Both the position numbers and the translations under genes were made by a program. Below the pieces are notes generated by a model, which was given only the letters and a program-made list of their open reading frames with translations, was not told where the DNA came from and did no database searches. Below, in pieces: positions 16,734-26,194 of a DNA stretch of 64,000 bases. This DNA comes from Leptospira kanakyensis (GTDB lineage: Bacteria > Spirochaetota > Leptospiria > Leptospirales > Leptospiraceae). Position 1 is the stretch's first letter. Each line of letters opens with the position of its first letter. The stretch spans positions 186,001 through 250,000 of the forward strand of contig NZ_RQFG01000012.1 in NCBI RefSeq assembly GCF_004769235.1, given 5' to 3'.

Positions 16734-18176
16734 TTAGTTCCTGGATTTTAGTACAAAAACCAGAATCAAGATCCCAGAAAATAAAAAATAAAGAATCCCT
16801 AAGCCAACAACCCAATTTCCAATTTGCCTGTATAAGGTAAAAACAGGGACAATCGGCACGGAAGCGACGAGCACTCCATCATTTTCTTCGTAGTAATCGA
16901 GAGCTCCTTTTGTTCGACCATATGCATCATAAATACCTGACAAAGCACCACGAGTGGAACGAACTATCGCGGTTCCGTTTTCAATCCCGCGAAGGGCTGC
17001 CATTTCCGTATGGAATGGATTGATTCCTTTCCAGTCGGAGGCGGCAATGAAACTAATGGCTGTTCCTAATTCCGCATGTTTCTGAGTTAGTTTGAGACTA
17101 TCAAAATCATAACAGATTGCTGCTGACATTTTAATGCCGTCAACATCGATCACTTTAATTTCAGAAGAAATGATGGAAACAGGTTCCCCTGGAGGAATGA
17201 ATTGTTTGAAATAAATTTGACGAGTGGATCCATCCTTACCGATCCAACGAAACTGATTGTCCAAAAAAAATTCTTTTTCCTTTATTGGAATAACATAGGC
17301 TGCGATGATTTCGATTTGTTTGTTTTTTGCTAAATGAGATATCTTTTCTAAAAAAGATTCTTCTTCATTGCGACTCACAATCACCGCTCCTTCGTTCCAA
17401 ATAACTACCTTAGCACCCTCATCTGCGGCTTGTTTGGTTCTTGATAAAACAAGTTCCGTATTCAATTGGTTTTGTATGGGGTCATTCCAAATGTTTTGGA
17501 TTTCCATTTTGGAAGTTACTGTCCCCACTTTAATACTTTTTCCCTCAATCGGAACAGTGAGTCGAATGGCACCGTAAAAATAGATTCCGACGATGAACAA
17601 AAAACAGGCGAAAAGAAAATAGGCCGAATTTTTTGATAACTTGGAATTAGAGATAAAATCGGACAAGGACTCTTCAATACTTCCACTTACTAAATAAATG
17701 ATAAAACTAATACCAGTAGCTCCGAATAATGATGCCGATTGTAACAAAATCAAATTGTTTAATTGGCTATTGGCAAACATCCCCCAAACTCCGAGGCCAG
17801 AACTATAACCACCGATCCATTCAACGATGGTAAATAAAAAAGCAAAACAAAGAATCGAAGATATTTGAGAAGGAAACTGGATTCGGAGCCAGTTCCATAT
17901 CCAAAGTAATATTGTAAAAATAATTCCTCCTTGAATTCCGGAAATGATGGCAATCCAAAGATGAAATGGATCCGATACAATACGCATTGTAGAAAAAAAT
18001 TGGATGACTATTAATGAAAACAGAAGTGTCCATACGGAATGACCAAGTCGGATGTATCTTAAAAATGGAACCATGGCTATCCAAACAAAGATGGGAATAT
18101 TCCAATTCATACCGGTGAATCCGATGAAAACACCTCCGATAGATAACAAAAACCATTTTTGATTTAAATAATTCAT
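16734..18176 (-). CDS. Apolipoprotein N-acyltransferase-like (Lnt family) protein
   Basis: 480 aa. About six membrane helices in the first 210 residues, then a carbon-nitrogen-hydrolase domain (residues 220-440) and a final membrane helix (452-476), the architecture of Lnt. The Glu-Lys-Cys triad can be placed: Glu in VVIWNEGAV, Lys in YFKQFIPPGEP, Cys in AAICYDFDS. Lnt N-acylates the Cys of periplasmic lipoproteins. WNEGA departs from the canonical WPET-type motif, so a second Lnt paralogue of other specificity is possible. It lies 45 bp downstream of a TetR gene on the same strand; the gap is AT-rich. Confidence 0.78.
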   Translation of the reverse strand: MNYLNQKWFLLSIGGVFIGFTGMNWNIPIFVWIAMVPFLRYIRLGHSVWTLLFSLIVIQFFSTMRIVSDPFHLWIAIISGIQGGIIFTILLWIWNWLRIQFPSQISSILCFAFLFTIVEWIGGYSSGLGVWGMFANSQLNNLILLQSASLFGATGISFIIYLVSGSIEESLSDFISNSKLSKNSAYFLFACFLFIVGIYFYGAIRLTVPIEGKSIKVGTVTSKMEIQNIWNDPIQNQLNTELVLSRTKQAADEGAKVVIWNEGAVIVSRNEEESFLEKISHLAKNKQIEIIAAYVIPIKEKEFFLDNQFRWIGKDGSTRQIYFKQFIPPGEPVSIISSEIKVIDVDGIKMSAAICYDFDSLKLTQKHAELGTAISFIAASDWKGINPFHTEMAALRGIENGTAIVRSTRGALSGIYDAYGRTKGALDYYEENDGVLVASVPIVPVFTLYRQIGNWVVGLGILYFLFSGILILVFVLKSRN

Positions 18177-18221
18177 TAATATAGTCCTATATACTTATAT
18201 ATAAATTTATCATATAATAAC

Positions 18222-18917
18222 CTAATCTTTTATAATTCCACCAGCGCCTCTCCACAAATAAGAGAGAGAATCTAACCAAAGTTTTTCCAAGTTTTGATTT
18301 AGTTGGAACGCTAAGATTGGAACACCAAAAAAACAAGATCCTAAAACCATTCCGAAGGATTTCCAATCCGTAGATTCGGGGAGTTCTCCATTTTTAGCAG
18401 CAATGGATAATGCTTTTTGAATGATCCCCTCCACACCATCGGCATTCAATTCTTCGATACCGGCAGTGTTTGGAAAGATTAACACACGTTCTGCGCCAGT
18501 TAATCTAGATTGGTGTAAAGTTCTTTTATTTTTTGCTTGGAAAGAAATGATCTCGAGTAAGATTCTGGGATTTTTTTTGGATTCTTTTGCTGTATAACGA
18601 AATAATGCAGAGAGTAACCCCCATCCTGATTCAGACAATTTCATCTCCTTGGCAAATACGGAGACTTGCAAACCCCAAATCTGAATGTAATGGAGGAGTA
18701 AATCACCCTTCTCTGGAAAATAATTGTAAAACGTTGGTTCTGAAACTTCAGCGATTTCACAGAGATCTTTGATTTTTATGGAATCGAAATCCTTGGAATC
18801 AAACTCCGACAGGAAGGCAAAAATCAAATTTGTACGAGTTTTTGCAAATTTCCTCTCCTTTAACGGGAAACGAAGGAGGGAATCGGATGGGTATTTATGT
18901 TTTAGAGACAAGGCCAT
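18222..18917 (-). CDS. TetR-family regulator
   Basis: 231 aa. HTH near residues 30-75: IFAFLSEFDSKDFDSIKIKDLCEIAEVSEPTFYNYFPEKGDLLLHY, a clear TetR DNA-binding domain. The C-terminal ligand domain (80-225) is not recognised. The gene heads a probable two-gene unit with the Lnt-like gene. No Shine-Dalgarno precedes the ATG. Two inverted repeats surround the start (18912-18926 and 18938-18951), suggesting autoregulation. Confidence 0.85.
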   Translation of the reverse strand: MALSLKHKYPSDSLLRFPLKERKFAKTRTNLIFAFLSEFDSKDFDSIKIKDLCEIAEVSEPTFYNYFPEKGDLLLHYIQIWGLQVSVFAKEMKLSESGWGLLSALFRYTAKESKKNPRILLEIISFQAKNKRTLHQSRLTGAERVLIFPNTAGIEELNADGVEGIIQKALSIAAKNGELPESTDWKSFGMVLGSCFFGVPILAFQLNQNLEKLWLDSLSYLWRGAGGIIKD

Positions 18918-18951
18918 AATATGGCCGACTTATTTTTTATAGTCAACTATA
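18912..18951 (-). promoter_or_regulatory. Two inverted repeats at the TetR gene start (putative operators)
   Basis: GGCCATA-A-TATGGCC (18912-18926) is a 7-1-7 palindrome containing the start codon itself. TATAGT-CA-ACTATA (18938-18951) is a 6-2-6 palindrome just upstream. On the minus strand TTGACT and CATATT with a 17-bp spacer could form a promoter that leaves no leader before ATG. Confidence 0.45.
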
Positions 18952-19009
18952 TTATTAGGAATCAAGACGGAAGTATGAACTTAATTTAAGAATTTTTCGG
19001 GTTTGAAGA

Positions 19010-19130
19010 TTGGGGCTTGATGGGACGGGTTCGTTGTGGTAGAGGGAAACCATTGGGCGGCGGGTCTAGTTCCCCTCCCTATTTCAGGGCGGGGTGATCC
19101 TATCCGCGCGCAAAACCTAAACCCAACCCC
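19010..19130. repeat. GC-rich non-coding block (putative interspersed repeat)
   Basis: A block of about 120 bp is rich in G and C runs (GGGCGGCGGGTCTAG, CAGGGCGGGGTG, CCGCGCGC) between the Xer stop and AT-rich DNA. It is non-coding. Composition contrast and style recall the block at 3365-3475. No exact long match between the two was found by eye. Confidence 0.4.
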
Positions 19131-20066
19131 CTATTTCTTCGCATGAGGATGGGCATTTCGATACACTTCTTTCAACCTGTCTCTCGAAACACTCAAATAA
19201 ACTTGTGTTGAAGACAAAGAAGCATGACCGAGTAACTCTTGTACGGCGCGAATATCAGCACCGGCATTCAAAAGATCAGTAGCAAAGGTGTGTCGGAACT
19301 TATGGGGAGTGATGGCTTTTTCCATTCCCATCACAGTCCTTCGTTCTGATAAAATATAACGAATTCCGCGAGTGGTTAATTTCCCACCACGTTGGTTTAA
19401 AAAGATTTCTTCAGGGCCTGATGTCCCTCTTTCTTCTAAATAATCTCGGAGTGCAGTTTGTGCCTCCTCACCAATAAATACGAAACGTTCCTTACGACGT
19501 TTTCCCATTACTTTAAGTGATGTTAATTCATGATTCAGATCGCTTAACTTGGCATTAACTAACTCAAATACACGAAGCCCCGTGCTGTACAATACTTCCA
19601 CGATGGCTTTGTCTCTCTTTCCAAGCACTTCGGCTTTTTCACCATCTTCATAATCAAGGATGTCTTCTGTTTCGATGGGTGTGAAGTTTTTAGGTAACTT
19701 CTTTTTTGTTTTGGGAAAGCTGACTTGTAAAATAGGATTGGCACCTATCTTTTCTTCGCGGAATAAAAATTTATAAAAAGTACGAAGAGAAGAAAGTTTA
19801 CGGCTTTGGGTTCGTTTGTCTTGTTTTTTCGCCGATTTTAAGTCAGCAAAATAAGCCCGCACATCGAGAACATCAACACTCAAGATGTCAATTTCCTCTT
19901 TCAAACAAAACTCAAAGAAAAATTTTAAATCACGTAAGTAGGCAAATAGAGTATGTTCCGAATAATTTTTTTCAATTTTGAGATAGGTTCGGTAACTTCG
20001 GAAAAGGTCAGCCATGGCTTGGGGGAAATGGTCGGGAATTTGGACTTCAAGAGCTGGCAGCGTCAT
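19131..20066 (-). CDS. xerC: Tyrosine site-specific recombinase XerC/XerD
   Basis: 311 aa, the normal Xer length. N-terminal SAM-like core-binding domain (residues 18-105; SEHTLFAYLRDLKFFFEF), catalytic domain with Arg in STGLRVFELV, Lys in the beta hairpin near KVMGKRRKERF, HKFRH, LGHAS and the nucleophile Tyr in STQVYLSVS. It should resolve chromosome dimers at a dif site together with a partner recombinase. No integrase context (attachment site, cargo) is seen. XerC versus XerD cannot be settled by eye, so the symbol is tentative. Transcribed divergently from recA. Confidence 0.85.
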   Translation of the reverse strand: MTLPALEVQIPDHFPQAMADLFRSYRTYLKIEKNYSEHTLFAYLRDLKFFFEFCLKEEIDILSVDVLDVRAYFADLKSAKKQDKRTQSRKLSSLRTFYKFLFREEKIGANPILQVSFPKTKKKLPKNFTPIETEDILDYEDGEKAEVLGKRDKAIVEVLYSTGLRVFELVNAKLSDLNHELTSLKVMGKRRKERFVFIGEEAQTALRDYLEERGTSGPEEIFLNQRGGKLTTRGIRYILSERRTVMGMEKAITPHKFRHTFATDLLNAGADIRAVQELLGHASLSSTQVYLSVSRDRLKEVYRNAHPHAKK

Positions 20067-20368
20067 ACAGAGAAACTATCGGCAAAGTTTTCTTTCTCCT
20101 ACGGCAAAAAAATACTATACAAGTACTTACATTTTGTTTAGTGTTGAAAACGACAAAAAAAGACATAATCCAGAAAAATTTCCCTCACTTTTCTAATTTG
20201 TCCCAGGTCTCATGCATACTGGAGCTAGTCCGGAAGAGAAAAAGAGTGGAATTCGGAAGGGATGGGTTCATCCTTGAGAGAGTCGGTTCGCAAGAGTTTT
20301 TTGGAACCACTGACCTAAGTCCCCTACCTAGTCTTTCGGAACACCGATTTTAGGAGAACGTTTGATTC
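20067..20368. other. xerC-recA divergent intergenic region
   Basis: 302 bp. AT-rich near xerC, then a more structured stretch before recA with GGTTC (20283-20287) pairing GAACC (20302-20306). recA has AGGAG 12 nt before its ATG, a long spacing. An SOS box is expected here but I could not identify one with confidence. Confidence 0.5.
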
Positions 20369-21532
20369 ATGAAAAAAGAGAAAGCTGACAAGGCTCAAGA
20401 AAAAGAAACCGACCAAAGAAAGCAGGCCATTGACGCTGCCCTAGGCCAAATCGAAAAACAATTCGGTAAGGGTTCCATCATGCGCCTTGGTGCAGATACA
20501 CGTATGGCAGAAATGAGCGTCGTATCCACTGGATCTTTGGATTTAGACATCGCCTTGGGGATTGGCGGGTTTCCTTCCGGTAGAATCGTAGAAATCTATG
20601 GACCAGAATCTTCTGGTAAAACAACACTCACTCTTTCTGCGATTGCAGAGACACAAAAAAAAGGGGGCATTGCTGCCTTTATCGATGCGGAACACGCTCT
20701 CGATCCATCTTACGCTAAAAAACTCGGGGTCAATGTAGACGACCTGCTCGTGGCCCAACCAGACAACGGGGAAGAAGCACTTGAAATTTGTGAGTCACTC
20801 GTTCGATCCAATGCGATCGACCTTATCGTTATCGACTCCGTAGCCGCTCTTGTTCCTAAGGCCGAGATCGAAGGAGATATGGGAGATTCCCATATGGGTC
20901 TTCAGGCACGACTCATGTCCCAAGCCCTACGTAAACTCACAGGAACCATTGCAAAATCCAATACGACTGTTATCTTTATCAACCAAATCCGTATGAAGAT
21001 TGGAGTGATGTTCGGAAGTCCAGAAACCACTACCGGTGGAAACGCGTTGAAGTTCTATGCTTCCATTCGCTTGGACATTCGCCGTATCGAAACTCTAAAA
21101 GAGAAAGAAGAACCTGTAGGTAACCGCGTTCGAGTGAAAGTGGTTAAAAACAAATGTGCTCCTCCTTTCCGACAAGCAGAGTTCGACATCATGTATGCAA
21201 ATGGAATCAACAGAGAAAGTTCTCTCATTGATCTCGCAGTTCGTCATGACCTTGTTGCGAAAGCAGGTTCTTGGTATTCTTACGGCGGAGAGAAGATTGG
21301 ACAAGGAAAGGAACAAGTGAAAAACTTCTTTCTCGAAAATCCAGACATTGCATTTAAAATCGAAAACCAAGTTCGGGATCTCAATAGCCTCCCTCTCATG
21401 GACCAATCCAAAATCCAAACGAGAGAAGTGAAATCCATTGAAAGGGATCCAAAGGAAACTAAAGAAACAAAATCAAAACAACCAGTTAGTTTCTCTACCG
21501 AAGCAGAAGGAGAAGTTGCTGTCGGAGAATAA
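20369..21532 (+). CDS. recA: Recombinase RecA
   Basis: 387 aa. Walker A GPESSGKT at residues 78-85, the conserved N-terminal [31 protein letters not shown], the L1/L2 loop region with [20 protein letters not shown] and [18 protein letters not shown]. It forms filaments on ssDNA, drives homologous pairing and stimulates LexA self-cleavage. The C-terminal 40 residues are Lys/Glu-rich and longer than in many RecA proteins ([10 protein letters not shown] then acidic end). Monocistronic with a strong terminator. Confidence 0.98.
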   Translation: MKKEKADKAQEKETDQRKQAIDAALGQIEKQFGKGSIMRLGADTRMAEMSVVSTGSLDLDIALGIGGFPSGRIVEIYGPESSGKTTLTLSAIAETQKKGGIAAFIDAEHALDPSYAKKLGVNVDDLLVAQPDNGEEALEICESLVRSNAIDLIVIDSVAALVPKAEIEGDMGDSHMGLQARLMSQALRKLTGTIAKSNTTVIFINQIRMKIGVMFGSPETTTGGNALKFYASIRLDIRRIETLKEKEEPVGNRVRVKVVKNKCAPPFRQAEFDIMYANGINRESSLIDLAVRHDLVAKAGSWYSYGGEKIGQGKEQVKNFFLENPDIAFKIENQVRDLNSLPLMDQSKIQTREVKSIERDPKETKETKSKQPVSFSTEAEGEVAVGE

Positions 21533-21563
21533 AACCATTCGGCTTTCTTTTTAGGAACCATTG

Positions 21564-21598
21564 ACCGGTTCGGGGTTTCCCGGGCCGGTTTTTTTTTG
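21564..21598 (+). terminator. Rho-independent terminator of recA
   Basis: ACCGGTTCGGG (21564-21574) pairs with CCCGGGCCGGT (21579-21589) over 11 bp including two G-U pairs, loop GTTT, then a run of nine or ten T. Confidence 0.92.
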
Positions 21599-21711
21599 CT
21601 AAATCCCCAAAAGAGCCATCGGGCATTCTGAAAAATTATCAATCCAAGACCTGAAAAAGGATGTCTGAAAACAGTCGTCGTAAAGATTGTTCTTAAACAT
21701 TTCCGAAACCT

Positions 21712-22755
21712 ATGTCAAAAAAACTCATCCTCGTCCTTTTCATTTTATCTTACCAATGCCAAATCCAAGAAAAAAAAACAGAAACAGCTGTTATAGAAAC
21801 GCCCATTTATGATGAGTGGGCGGGCTTAAGTGAATCAGATCCATTACATAAAAATGAAATGGATCTCAGTTGGAATAAACTAACAAACACTAGAGACACC
21901 ATCACCCAGTATCTAAAAGGAAAGGATTACCATCCGAATGTGAAAACGGTGATTTACCCTTTTAGTGGAATTGATGTTTTAAATCTTTTTTCATTTTATC
22001 CACAATGTGAGCGTTATATCCTTTTTGGATTAGAGGATCCTGGTTACCCGAATTCGTACAATACACTTTCAGAAAAAGAAAAACTAATCGTCAAACAAGG
22101 AATTCGCAATCTCTCAGATCATTTGGCTGGTAGGAATTATTTTACATATCGTAAAATGAAAGAAGAAACCAAGAAAAAAGAACTAAATGGAGCCTATCCA
22201 GTGTTTGTGGCTTTCCTTCGTCGCATGGGAAAAGAAATCCTTGATTCCAAAGAGGAAATGATTGTTGGAAAAGGGATTACTTACAGAGGTTTTACTCTTT
22301 CCCTTTATGATACAAAACTAAAAAAAGCGGAAACACTTACATATTTTAAAATATTCTTAATTGGGAATGAAGGAAATCCTGGAGATGGGTTGTATGAATA
22401 CTTCTCGGATTTAACGAATGTTGGAATATTTACAAAGTCCGCAGAATATTTATTTCATGGTGAAAAAAGAAAATCGATTCGAGATCTTTTACTAAAAAAT
22501 GCAGAATTTGTGGTTCAGGATGAATCTGGTTTTCCCATTCGTTTTTTTCCTGAAGACAACTGGAAACGATCTATTTTTGGAAGGTATGAAAAATCGTGGA
22601 ATTTATCCGGTGCTGTCATTCCAGAAACCCAACCGGAACTTAAAAGTTTAAGTGAATCTACAAACGATTCCATTTTACCTTTTCCCTTCGGTTACGGTTA
22701 CTTAGGAACCAAGGACAACCGCCAATCGGCCGTCCTTGTTTTTTCTAAAAAATAA
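21712..22755 (+). CDS. Hypothetical lipoprotein
   Basis: 347 aa, family not recognised. Signal peptide with lipobox-like LSYQC (Cys about residue 16), so probably a lipoprotein. The mature part has a compact globular look: TVIYPFSGIDVLNLFSFYPQCERYILFGLEDPG at residues 82-115, Lys/Glu-rich helices after it, and an aromatic C-terminus. No catalytic motif could be assigned. It lies between the recA terminator and a convergent aldo/keto reductase gene, with its own promoter region (21600-21711). Possibly Leptospira-specific. Confidence 0.7.
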   Translation: MSKKLILVLFILSYQCQIQEKKTETAVIETPIYDEWAGLSESDPLHKNEMDLSWNKLTNTRDTITQYLKGKDYHPNVKTVIYPFSGIDVLNLFSFYPQCERYILFGLEDPGYPNSYNTLSEKEKLIVKQGIRNLSDHLAGRNYFTYRKMKEETKKKELNGAYPVFVAFLRRMGKEILDSKEEMIVGKGITYRGFTLSLYDTKLKKAETLTYFKIFLIGNEGNPGDGLYEYFSDLTNVGIFTKSAEYLFHGEKRKSIRDLLLKNAEFVVQDESGFPIRFFPEDNWKRSIFGRYEKSWNLSGAVIPETQPELKSLSESTNDSILPFPFGYGYLGTKDNRQSAVLVFSKK

Positions 22756-22788
22756 AATCGAAGCTTAATTCTTAATTATGAGGATCCA

Positions 22789-23616
22789 TCACTCTACTGT
22801 GGTCGGATCCCAACAAGTTCGAAAGTTCTCATTCCAACCTGAAATTTCGTTCATATCCTTTTCGGATAAAACAAAATCAAATACATCCGCATTCTCTTTG
22901 ATGCGATCAGGGTTTTTAGATTTAGGGATCACTACATGACCTGATTGCAAAGACCAACGAATTAAAACCTGTGCATTTGACTTTTGATATCGGTTGGCAA
23001 TCTGAGTGATTCGAGGATCTTCTAATTTTTGCCCATGCGCCAAAGGACTATAAGCTTCGAGTAATATTCCTTTTTTTGCACAATATTCTTTTAGTTCGAT
23101 GTCCTGCAAAAATGGATGGTATTCCACTTGGTTCATCGCAGGAACAGTTCCTGTTTCCTTTAAAAGTTCCTCTAAATGAGAAACCATAAAGTTACTAACA
23201 CCGATTGACTTTGTTTTCCCTTCTGCTTTTATTTTTTCCAAAGCCTTCCAAGAATCATTTCGTTTTCCAGAAACTGGAAAGTGAATCAAATACATATCAA
23301 CGTAGTTTGTTCCCAATTTACTCAATGAAACATCTATCGCACGTAAGGCGGAATCATACCCTTGGTCAGCATTCCAAAGTTTGGTGACAAGAAATATATC
23401 ACTGCGAGTCACACCGCTTTCTTTGATCGCAGCTCCTACATCTGCTTCATTGCCATAAATTGCTGCTGTATCAATATGCCTGTATCCGAGTGATAGGGCA
23501 GATTTTACGGCTTCAAAACATTCTTTCGGGCGCGACTTCCATACACCCAGTCCCAACTGCGGAACGGAGACTGATTGATTGGACTTCAAGGTGGATATAA
23601 TATTTAAGTTTGACAT
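22789..23616 (-). CDS. Aldo/keto reductase
   Basis: 275 aa, typical for AKR family 5 (2,5-diketo-D-gluconate reductase-like). The tetrad is present: Asp in DTAAIYGNE, Tyr in the same motif, Lys in VTKLWN, His in LIHFPV. The NADPH-binding end IPKSKNPDRIKEN is also present. It reduces aldehydes or ketones with NADPH in the cytoplasm; the physiological substrate is unknown. The gene follows clpB on the same strand by 75 bp, but a terminator hairpin separates them. Confidence 0.93.
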   Translation of the reverse strand: MSNLNIISTLKSNQSVSVPQLGLGVWKSRPKECFEAVKSALSLGYRHIDTAAIYGNEADVGAAIKESGVTRSDIFLVTKLWNADQGYDSALRAIDVSLSKLGTNYVDMYLIHFPVSGKRNDSWKALEKIKAEGKTKSIGVSNFMVSHLEELLKETGTVPAMNQVEYHPFLQDIELKEYCAKKGILLEAYSPLAHGQKLEDPRITQIANRYQKSNAQVLIRWSLQSGHVVIPKSKNPDRIKENADVFDFVLSEKDMNEISGWNENFRTCWDPTTVE

Positions 23617-23639
23617 AGAGTGTTCTTTAGACTAAAAAC

Positions 23640-23668
23640 ATCCAGCCATGGCGAAACCATAGCTGGAT
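23640..23668. terminator. Terminator between clpB-like and aldo/keto reductase genes
   Basis: ATCCAGCCATGG (23640-23651) and CCATAGCTGGAT (23657-23668) pair over 12 bp with one mismatch, loop CGAAA. On the minus strand it is followed by GTTTTTAG, which fits termination after clpB. Confidence 0.75.
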
Positions 23669-23691
23669 TCAGGTTCATATTTTTTTTGAAA

Positions 23692-26079
23692 CTACGGTTT
23701 TGATCCGGCAAATTCCGGGATCGAAACAAATTGTAATTGTTCCCCGTTCCAATCGGCCCTGTATTTACCTTCCAACATTCTACCCGCAAGGATTTCTTTG
23801 GCCAAAGGTCGGTTCACAACCCGATTGAAAACACTAGCCAAAGGCCTCGCTCCAAATTTAGGATCAAACCCCTGCTCTCGTAAAATATGTTCCGTACTTT
23901 CAGAAAGTTCGATCAAAATTCCTTTTACCTTCAATCTTTCGTTCAACTGGCGAAGTTGTTTTTCGATTAGTTTTTCCATGATAGAAGAATCTAACGAATG
24001 ATAAGTCAACACAGCATCCAGTCTACCCAATACTTCTGGTTTAAAATCACCTTCGATATTTTTAGAATTGGTAGTCAAAATCACAATCGTATTCTTAAAG
24101 TTAATCGTTCTCCCTTTGTTATCCGTAAGCCTACCATCATCCAAAATCTGAAGAAGAATGTCTGAGAAATCGGGATGGGCTTTTTCCACTTCATCAAAAA
24201 GAACCACAGAATATGGTTTTCTACGGATGGCTTCTGTTAGGATTCCCCCCTCATCATAACCAACATAACCAGCTGGCGCACCGATGAGTTTGGCAACCGA
24301 ATGTTTTTCGGAGTATTCACTTAAGTCCAACCGAACCAAATTTGTTTCCTGATCGAACAGGAATTTGGCAATGGCTTTGGCCGTTTCTGTTTTTCCTACC
24401 CCTGTTGGTCCCTTTAATAAAAAGGAACCAAGTGGTCTGGATTCCGAAGAAATTCCTGCATAGGAAGTTAGAAGTGTATCCGCAATTTCTCTTATTGATT
24501 CTTTTTGGCCATACACAACGGAATTCAAATCATCCTCTAAATGGAGTAAATTATCCTGTTTGGTTTTCAGAATTTTTTCTGAAGGAATTCCTGTTTGTCT
24601 AGCAATCACTGCTGCTATATGGTTTCTTTCAAGAATCCAACTGTTTTGAAAATTGTTTAATTCTTTTTCTAATTCAGGTAAAACTGCATACTTCAACCGA
24701 GAAGCTTCCGTATAATCTGCTCTTTGTTGTGCTGCATCTAAATCAAATTTAACTCTATCAATTTTATTTTTGATAGAAGCAATTTGTTTTAAAGAATTCA
24801 CTTCTTTTTCCCAAACAACTTTCCCTGATTCGAATTTTTTTTCTAAAACATCTATTTCCCTTAAGATTTCCTCGTTTTTCTTTTCTACTTGGGCAAAGAT
24901 TTTTTTAGAACGAATTTCACTTTCAAGTTCCACAAGTTCAGTAGGCATTGCTTCGGCAGAAAGTTTTAATGCAGACGCCGCTTCATCTACCAAATCAATT
25001 GCCTTATCTGGTAAAAATTTATCGGTAATGTATTGGTCAGACAAAAGCACCGAGGCATAAATTGCTTCGTCAGAAATTTTGATTCCGTGATGGATTTCAT
25101 GTTTATCTCGAATTCCCATAAGGATTTCAATCGCATCTTCTTTACTAGGTTCGTTGACTGGAACTGCTCGGAACCTTCTTTCCAATGCTTGGTCACCTAA
25201 AATGTATTTTTGAAATTCATCCTGGGTTGTCGCTCCAATACAATGTAACTCCCCACGGGCCAGAGCTGGTTTCAAAAGATTGGCCGCATCCATCGCACCA
25301 TCTGTTTTTCCTGCTCCCACCAATTGATGGATCTCATCGATAAAAAGTACGGCTTCCCCTGATTGCCCTTTGATATAACGAAGCATAGCTGTTAGTTTTT
25401 CTTCAAACTCACCGCGATACTTTGTTCCCGCCATCAGTTGGCCCATATCCAAAGAATAAATAGTTTTTCCTTTTAATACATCGGGAACTCGGCCCTTAAC
25501 AATTTGTTCTGCAAGTCCTTCTACGATGGCTGTTTTACCAACACCCGCACTACCAACTAACACTGGATTGTTTTTAGATCGTCGACCCAAAATTTCCATA
25601 ACAGAGCGAATCTCTTTACTCCTTCCAATGACAGGGTCAAGTTTTCCTTCTCTTGCCAAATCGTTTAGGTTTACAAGAAAGTTCGGAACCTCTTCATCGG
25701 TTTCTTTCACTTGCAAATCTTCATAATTAATTTTCAGCTCAGGAAGGACTTGTGGTAAAAATTTAAGAAAGTCAGCTTCCTTTAGTTCCTCTCTTCCATT
25801 TTCTGCTGCCCGAGACGAAGCCATCGTAAACCACTGGGCCAGTTTTGGTGAAGTCCGAAGCGACTCAAAAGGGATTTCTCCAGAAGCTCGCGCCTGCTTC
25901 TTTAAAAATTCATCCACTGTCGATTTATACTTAATTAATGTTTTCCCAGAAACAGACGTGGGGAGGGTCATAAACCCCCAAACCAAATGGTAAGGAGTGA
26001 TTTCTGTGTTTTGTCTCCTCATGGCCTCTGTTTGCGCGATGTCCAGGGCACCCTGGACGTTCGAATCATACTGCTTCAT
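23692..26079 (-). CDS. clpB: ClpB-like AAA+ disaggregase (short form)
   Basis: 795 aa, somewhat shorter than usual ClpB (about 860). An N-domain (residues 1-125), first AAA+ module with Walker A GSAGVGKT (176-183) and [12 protein letters not shown], a coiled-coil middle region (about 385-500) of ClpB type but reduced, then a second AAA+ module with GPTGVGKT and a D2-small domain ([10 protein letters not shown]). I see no ClpP-docking IGL/IGF loop, so it is a disaggregase rather than a ClpAP partner. It should work with DnaK in reactivating aggregates. SD AGAGGGG precedes ATG. A CIRCE operator lies 16 bp upstream, so HrcA heat control is likely. Confidence 0.88.
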   Translation of the reverse strand: MKQYDSNVQGALDIAQTEAMRRQNTEITPYHLVWGFMTLPTSVSGKTLIKYKSTVDEFLKKQARASGEIPFESLRTSPKLAQWFTMASSRAAENGREELKEADFLKFLPQVLPELKINYEDLQVKETDEEVPNFLVNLNDLAREGKLDPVIGRSKEIRSVMEILGRRSKNNPVLVGSAGVGKTAIVEGLAEQIVKGRVPDVLKGKTIYSLDMGQLMAGTKYRGEFEEKLTAMLRYIKGQSGEAVLFIDEIHQLVGAGKTDGAMDAANLLKPALARGELHCIGATTQDEFQKYILGDQALERRFRAVPVNEPSKEDAIEILMGIRDKHEIHHGIKISDEAIYASVLLSDQYITDKFLPDKAIDLVDEAASALKLSAEAMPTELVELESEIRSKKIFAQVEKKNEEILREIDVLEKKFESGKVVWEKEVNSLKQIASIKNKIDRVKFDLDAAQQRADYTEASRLKYAVLPELEKELNNFQNSWILERNHIAAVIARQTGIPSEKILKTKQDNLLHLEDDLNSVVYGQKESIREIADTLLTSYAGISSESRPLGSFLLKGPTGVGKTETAKAIAKFLFDQETNLVRLDLSEYSEKHSVAKLIGAPAGYVGYDEGGILTEAIRRKPYSVVLFDEVEKAHPDFSDILLQILDDGRLTDNKGRTINFKNTIVILTTNSKNIEGDFKPEVLGRLDAVLTYHSLDSSIMEKLIEKQLRQLNERLKVKGILIELSESTEHILREQGFDPKFGARPLASVFNRVVNRPLAKEILAGRMLEGKYRADWNGEQLQFVSIPEFAGSKP

Positions 26080-26094
26080 ATTCTTTCCCCTCTT

Positions 26095-26121
26095 TTAGCA
26101 CTCTGAACGTTAGACTGCTAA
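26095..26121 (-). promoter_or_regulatory. CIRCE element (HrcA operator) upstream of clpB
   Basis: TTAGCACTC (26095-26103), 9-nt spacer, GACTGCTAA (26113-26121). Consensus is TTAGCACTC-N9-GAGTGCTAA; 17 of 18 arm positions match and the spacing is exact. It lies just before the clpB start, the usual place. Confidence 0.9.
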
Positions 26122-26194
26122 TTTTGCGTTCTTCTTACAAGTTTTTTCGGGAATTTCACTTTCTTTCCCCTATCCTCGTCTTATTATAGTGCGG

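Noticed and set aside
20141..20353. 70-codon ORF just upstream of recA
   Set aside because: No ribosome-binding site, no recognisable domain, ends 15 bp before recA; a leader without coding signal is more likely.
20067..20368. LexA/SOS box before recA
   Set aside because: Several T/A-rich candidates, none with a clear inverted repeat; the species consensus is not certain enough.
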